A stretch of 64,000 nucleotides of DNA from Notamacropus eugenii. Lineage: Eukaryota > Chordata > Mammalia > Diprotodontia > Macropodidae. The notes beneath the pieces were generated by a model. That model was not told the DNA's origin. It saw nothing but the letters and a program-made list of their open reading frames with translations, and did not search any database. Shown in pieces: positions 58,521 to 64,000 of the stretch (within the stretch, counting starts at the first letter, position 1; each line of letters begins with the position of its first letter). A program made the translations under genes and the position numbers. Location: assembly GCF_028372415.1 (NCBI RefSeq), contig NC_092872.1, positions 395,719,853-395,783,852 on the forward strand, given 5' to 3'.

Positions 58521-58838
58521 TAAATAAATAAATAGCAATGGTTTGGTTGCTTTTACATATATTCTGTTTTGATACGAAATTTTAAGCTTTCAAATACCTT
58601 AACAACTCCCCATCCCATTTAAAAATTCTTGAAAACATAAAGTTTAGGGAAATCATAACAGCGATGCAAAATTCTATTAGAAATTAATTTTCTTCTAGTG
58701 TTTATTTGTATTTGTGTGCATCCAAGGGAATTATTGTGCTGCTATATACTGCAGGTGGGTTTTGATTTCAAGATTCAGGAACAAAACCAGAGAGAATGTC
58801 TATCTCCCAACAGTAAATGCTAAATTGCTGTGTGTTTT

Positions 58839-58884
58839 ATGGTCAGATGTGTGTGCACATATATGTGCGTGCACATCTGACCAT
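58839..58884. repeat. 46-bp near-perfect palindrome
   Basis: Arms 58839-58861 and 58862-58884 match at 20 of 23 positions with no spacer; the three differences form G-T wobble pairs on this strand, so a transcript could pair along the whole arm. TG/CA-rich centre, non-repetitive flanks. Confidence 0.85.
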
Positions 58885-60047
58885 CAATCAGTGCCTCAAG
58901 CTTGCCTCAAGGAAAGTTGAAAGAGTGCATCTCACAGGAGAGGAAAATGCATTTAAAATTACTGCAGCTATAAAACAAACTGACATAACCCAAAGCACAA
59001 ATATGGGGGAGGTGGCCGAATCCACTGGGGCACTGTCTCTCCTTCAGCAAAGCTTTCGACTTTCTGTTTTTATTTCCTATCAGCGATCCTCTGTGTGTTT
59101 AAAATGACATAAAATGCATTCATTAAACCCCTAGATTCAAACCACTTTTAGCCTTTCTTCTACATTCCAAGGGAAAAAATAATGCCAACTTTGGAATATA
59201 GAGTACATGGAAACTAAATCACAGCTGTGGTGAGGTGATTTTGTGGCTTTTCCCCCTTTATGAAGGGATTTAATCTTTTGTATCTTGCTTGGAAAGCAGC
59301 TTAATTCCTCTGTTATGATTCAAGTTGATTGATTGAAATGAACTGTGATCCTGTTTCCCTGTCTTACAAAGATGTCCAGGAAGAATGAGGAAACTGCCTG
59401 ACCAGAAGCCAAGTTTTTAATATATGCTGAGGTCTTTGTTAACATTTATTATCTGTTATTGAAGAGGAAAAGGCAGAGACAAATATGCAAATGATAAAGA
59501 GGTCCCCTTATCCCTCCCAAAAAAAACAACAAAGGGCCAAGGCATTATGTTAATGCAAAGCTATGTAATTTCAGGTAACTATTCTGTAAAATGCCCTTCC
59601 ATTTCTTTTTTTGGAGAGCGGGGGTTTAAAGATTCCTCAGTATTTTTTTTTATCGTGCTTTACTCATTGCTATAATGTTTTTCTTTTTCTGAACCACACT
59701 TCTTTGTGGTAGGATAAAAATATGTAAATCTCTTAAGGTAGGTATTACCTATTTTTTGTCCTTGTATCTTCATTTTCTATCTCAGTTCCTGAAATACAGT
59801 AAGCATTTAATTAATGCATCTAATGACTCGTTGAGAGGTCAGGGTAGAAATACTAATGGAAATTGTGATGTTGTTAAAAATCACTAAAATATGAAAACTA
59901 AAATGCCTGTTGATTAATTGAAATCCTTATAAATAACTCTTATAGTTAACACCTAGTCACCTAGTATAATTTGATTCCAGCAGATCAAGTAGTAATGTGA
60001 TTCTAATAAATAAAAGCTCCTTAAGCCATGGATTGTGCTGCTTATTT
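58885..60047. other. Single-copy interval, possible conserved non-coding DNA
   Basis: Positions 58890-59260 are less AT-rich than the surroundings and have no repeat or coding signal. Positions 59720-59825 resemble an L2-type 3' end. Confidence 0.4.
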
Positions 60048-60212
60048 TTTATCCATCCATCCATCCATTCATCCATCCATCCATTTATCTACCCATTCAT
60101 CCATCTTTCTGTCTGTCTGTCTTTCCATCCATCCATCCATCCATCCATCCATCCATCCATCCATCCATCTATCCATTTATCCATCTGTCTATCTGTCTGT
60201 CTGTCTGAGTAT
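60048..60212. repeat. (ATCC)n/(GTCT)n microsatellite
   Basis: ATCC units with ATTC and GTCT variants. The PSIHPSIH-like ORFs here are repeat artefacts. Confidence 0.96.
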
Positions 60213-62639
60213 CCTTAACACCTAACACAATTCCTATCAAATGAGTGTTTAATAGATGTGTTATTAGTTGAAACATAGTTCAAAATGTCAGAAGTTAGAA
60301 ATGATTTAAACAGCACATCTCATTTGAAGTATGCCCAGACACAGATAGAAGAGAAATGGAAAAAAGAAAAAGGAGAAAGGAAAGAAGGAGGAGAATCATA
60401 ATGCTCTTCCAAATATACTAGCAGATTTTTAGTGGGTGTTAAAATGGAATTAGAAACAGAATTTTCAGATATGCCTGATGTCTATTGTATATATCTGCCT
60501 GCGTAGGTCCAGTATTTACATAGTATCTATCACGAAATACACAAAAGTTTTGACAAGTACACTATTTTTATATGTGACTGTGAGATTGCAGCATTTCTAT
60601 CCTACTCATTAGATTCAAGGGCAATGGTAGCTTGGTGGATTTCAATTTCACTCTAGGTATTCTGTGACAGTTTTCCCTGAACATTGACTGCTCTTGTGTT
60701 ATTTAACAGCTCTATGTCATCTTTTGCATTGTCAAGTTGCCTTTTACTAATCCTGACCAAATTTATTAGTGATTCAGTTCATCTTTAAGAACTAATTCTT
60801 TATTTTTGTCTCATTATCAGTGGTTTCAAAATTGGGTTTAATTTCTTACAGTGTTAACCCTTCTATTATCTATATTCTGTCAGTTAGTGGCAATGACAAT
60901 GATAAAAGTAGAAGCATTATCATTCTCTGTACATAGAAATGAATTGACAGGTTTTATTATTCCTTTCCTGACCTTCCTCACTTAGTGAATGTATTCATTC
61001 AAAGAATTTGAAGCATCCTTGATCTCACCAAGGTCTATGCTTCCTTTTGTGTGCAGATTGCAACACATCCACAATTTACAATCCCATGTAATTCTTGTAC
61101 CTGTCTTCCTATAAGTCTTCCATCAAGTAAATACCCAGTATGCCTTCCTTTCTGTCTTATCACATTTTGTGAGTACCTGCATAGCACGCTCAAACTTTGA
61201 ACTTAAGAAAGTTCGACGTGGCAGTTCTACTCTTGCTGATAATGAAGATAGCCTGCTTTGGAACTGCTGACAGTTTTGTTTAGTATTCTTAGTCCAATGT
61301 TAACCAAGCATTTTTACATTAATTTCTCTAAATCATTTCACACCACAGCTTTGAAATGTGGCTACACTATCCACATTAAAAAAAATAATCTTGACCTTGA
61401 GACTTCATCACATAAGAATTTACTTCCTTTTCAATCACACCTCAAACTTTCCAACCATGTTATATAATATTAAAATAGCATCCCCTTCACCCCTATCCAC
61501 TTCAAACAGATTATTACACTTATCTGTCTGCTTTTCTTTTATAATAAAATTCATCATATTGTCCTCTGAAAATTTGGAACTTAGACTGGGCTTCTTCTGA
61601 AATTAGACACTAATACTTCACTATGGTATAAAGGTGACACTAGGTTTCTAAAGCTATGCCCATGGAAAACACACTTTGATAGTCCTTTGCTGGTGTGAGA
61701 AAACTTCAAATTTGACTCATGTTGCAGATGGTTGTTTCAGAACCAAACTAGCAAAATTTTAAGATTATCAGCATCAAAGGGTTGACGGTTAGGTAGCAAA
61801 ACTTTTTGACTACATTTGAAATCATGAAATATTCTGCTAAGTCCTGAAGAGATTGTATTTGCATTGGGGGTTTAAGAAATAATCATACCTATGATATCTC
61901 TTTAAAGTTCTGAATTATTTGAAAAAGGATTGTGATGTGTCATAGAAGCACTAAGCATTTTGAATCGTAGTAATATGACTAATATCATTGTAGCATCCAT
62001 AGTCTAAACTACTTTTGTTGCTTCCCCTTTGAGAAAGATCAGCTAATAAATACTGTAATCAAATGAGGCAAGGTTATTAAGTGGATAGATTCCTTAGATT
62101 TAACTGTGGATAACCATGATATTATTTGTGGGAGACAAGGCTAGATTTCATCTAAGAAACTATTATAATACATTCAATCATGATGAGCTCCTGAGGGCAG
62201 GGAGAGAACAATCCTTTTATTTTAATTTGGAGTTAAAATATTGATTATAAATTTTCCTAGTGGTACTATGTGGATGCAAATCGTGAAACACAAAATTCTC
62301 CAAAAACTCAAAATTGTAGGTGAACAAGACAATGCTGGAGAGCAGCATGATAAACCAAAGAAGGCCACTCATATTACTCAGTGATGCCTTGCATGCATCA
62401 AATACAAAATGTATGATTAGAAAAGGCATATCTTTCAAATGTGGTATAAATAAAGGACAACTGGTATGCTACACTGGTACCCATGAACTGTTAAAAGGAC
62501 TAAAGGAAGGAATTTGGTGCACTGGACATGTCTTTAATCTAAAGAAGACTTCATTAAGTATCTGGAGAAGAATCACAATGAAAGGGATATGAATATGTTG
62601 AGATATTTTCTATTAGAAGAATTGATGTTATCAAAGTTT
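60213..62639. other. Unassigned interval
   Basis: No gene or firmly recognised repeat. Positions 61010-61250 are less AT-rich and might be an old repeat that I cannot name. Confidence 0.45.
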
Positions 62640-62755
62640 CAAAGAAATATATTATTGGGGATCATAGAAGGAACTTTTGCTTAGGTATGGGTTGAATGAG
62701 ATGATGACCTCTGACCTCTGAGTTCTTTTCCATATCTGAGATTTTATAATCCCTG
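62640..62755 (+). mobile_element. MIR/THER-type SINE tail
   Basis: GGTATGGGTTGAATGAGATGA, GACCTCTGACCTCTGAG and GAGATTTTATAATCC are in order for this tail. Confidence 0.6.
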
Positions 62756-63244
62756 AAGTCTACTCTCTGCTTAGCAACTCCTGGGGCCCTCTGACTATTT
62801 GATCTGATGACTGGTTATAGACTTTTTCTTTCCATATCTGCATTTACACATCTACTACTCAGATAACTATACAAAGTAGATGGAATAAGATTCAATAAAT
62901 CACAGAATTCATACCCTGAAATCTTTTCATCCTATGGCTTTCCCCTGAGAGACTTCAGTGCTGCACAGTACTATCTGAGGGAGATCAAGTGAGGGACATG
63001 AACCTCAATGTCCCCCAACAACTCAGTACCTAAAAAGGACATTTCAGCTCACTAGACTGTAACTTTGGAAAGTTTTCAGCTTAAGTTATGTTCCTAATCC
63101 AACAACCTGTTGAGTTCCTTTGCCCCAAGGACCAAGAACTAAGAGAATCTATGGGATGAATAATGATGCAAATGCAAATTTAATATAGGTTTTTATGAAG
63201 CCCTTTACATCTGTAGTCATGTACCCATTGAGGGAAGCAAGAAA
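62756..63244. other. Unassigned interval
   Basis: No gene or repeat recognised. Confidence 0.5.
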
Positions 63245-63440
63245 AGGGTTACATTCCAATTTGGCAGAAGAGGGAATTAAAGTTTATAGAGGTAAAATGA
63301 TTTTTTTATGGTGAGATAACTCACATGATAGGAGTTAGAGGCAGAAGGGAGTTTGGGAATAATATACCTTTGCCAATAAGGAAATTGAAGCCCAATGAAT
63401 TTGTGACTTCCCAAGGTTCCACATAGATTTCATCAGATGC
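63245..63440 (-). mobile_element. MIR-type SINE, minus strand, diverged
   Basis: AATAAGGAAATTGAAGCCCAATG and GTGACTTCCCAAGGTTCCACA follow the reversed MIR core; the 5' part has a second similar core (GAGGGAATTAAAG at 63270), so two copies may abut. Confidence 0.6.
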
Positions 63441-64000
63441 GCTATGAAGCCTTTTTTAACTCTGAGATTCTTGTGGGTAAAGTTAGGATCAGAGGGGCAA
63501 CAATATTGATGGGTACATTTGCCATGGAATATCATGTGTAAAATGTAGTATAATTTTAAGGCTGTTGGAGATAGTCAAATTAGGAGCTGAAATGTGTGTG
63601 TGTATGTGTGTATGTGTATATGTATATGAAATGGAAAACTGCTTATATTACTATGGTTAATTGGTGAGGAAGAAATATTAATAAGGGTAAGAGCACTTAG
63701 ACTTCCCAAGAAGAATTTCTTTGCAGTATTGAATTTCCCCCCCAAATTGTTTTTCTCCCACTCTATGTATAGTACAAAAAATTTACATGGAGATAAAGTC
63801 ATAAACTGTAGATAATCATTTCCAACCTTTTTCTTTCCCTAATCCAGACCTTCCTATACCTTATACCAGAATTACTAGTAAGTACATGACAGTTTGCTCC
63901 TGACACTATAGGCTCTCATGTGGTCTTAGATGCTCCATTTTTTAGACAACTGACAGGGTTTTGTGTCCCTAAAACATGATTTTACTGTCTTATGAGCCAA
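63441..64000. other. Unassigned interval to the window end
   Basis: A (TG)n tract at about 63594-63625. Nothing else recognised. Confidence 0.5.

Noticed and set aside
1-64000. CRISPR arrays, operons, rRNA or tRNA genes
   Set aside because: No spaced identical repeats, no gene clusters and no cloverleaf outside SINE heads; the window is eukaryotic repeat-rich DNA.

Overview
The window looks like gene-poor, AT-rich mammalian DNA, most likely from a marsupial. The reasons are a LINE-1 (L1) of marsupial type, two HAL1 (half-L1) copies, several tRNA-derived SINE families that I associate with marsupials, many old MIR copies, and no sign of bacterial or viral gene organisation. I found no functional host protein-coding gene. 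The species call is inference from repeat content.

The centrepiece is a full-length L1 on the + strand at 22356-29287. It has a CpG-rich 5' UTR, an intact 393-residue ORF1, a 565-bp purine-rich spacer, an ORF2 that is complete except for one in-frame TAA in the endonuclease domain, a G-rich 3' UTR, a poly(A) tail and a perfect 15-16 bp target-site duplication. It landed in a MIR SINE and looks young. The spacer between its ORFs is recognisably related to the 3' tail of the HAL1 elements further along.

Layout. 1-2085: ancient L1 (+). 3180-6560: another ancient L1 (+), apparently split by a processed pseudogene of UCK1 (uridine-cytidine kinase 1) at about 3727-5864. 6892-7138: SINE. 8318-13010: a mosaic of MIRs, old L1 pieces and an unnamed dispersed repeat, carrying two 5'-truncated L1 insertions with clear target-site duplications (10015-10832, minus; 12107-12793, plus). 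13011-22190: mostly single-copy DNA with microsatellites and a few SINEs. 22356-29287: young L1. 32200-35407: HAL1 with a solo LTR of an endogenous retrovirus at 34012-34612. 36040-43138: a nest in which an old minus-strand L1 was hit by a hAT-Charlie DNA transposon (36805-42503, 8-bp duplication), which was then hit by a second HAL1 (38762-41774, 10-bp duplication inside the transposase reading frame). 43497-47727: SINE, GGAA microsatellite, unnamed repeat and a decayed minus-strand L1. 47728-64000: single-copy DNA with a mariner-type hairpin element, SINEs, L1 scraps, microsatellites, a 46-bp palindrome and stretches that read like conserved non-coding DNA.

No pathway is encoded here. What works together is the retroposition machinery: L1 ORF1p and ORF2p would have supplied activities in trans for the HAL1s (which lack ORF2), the SINEs and the UCK1 retrocopy, and the target-site duplications give a relative order of events.
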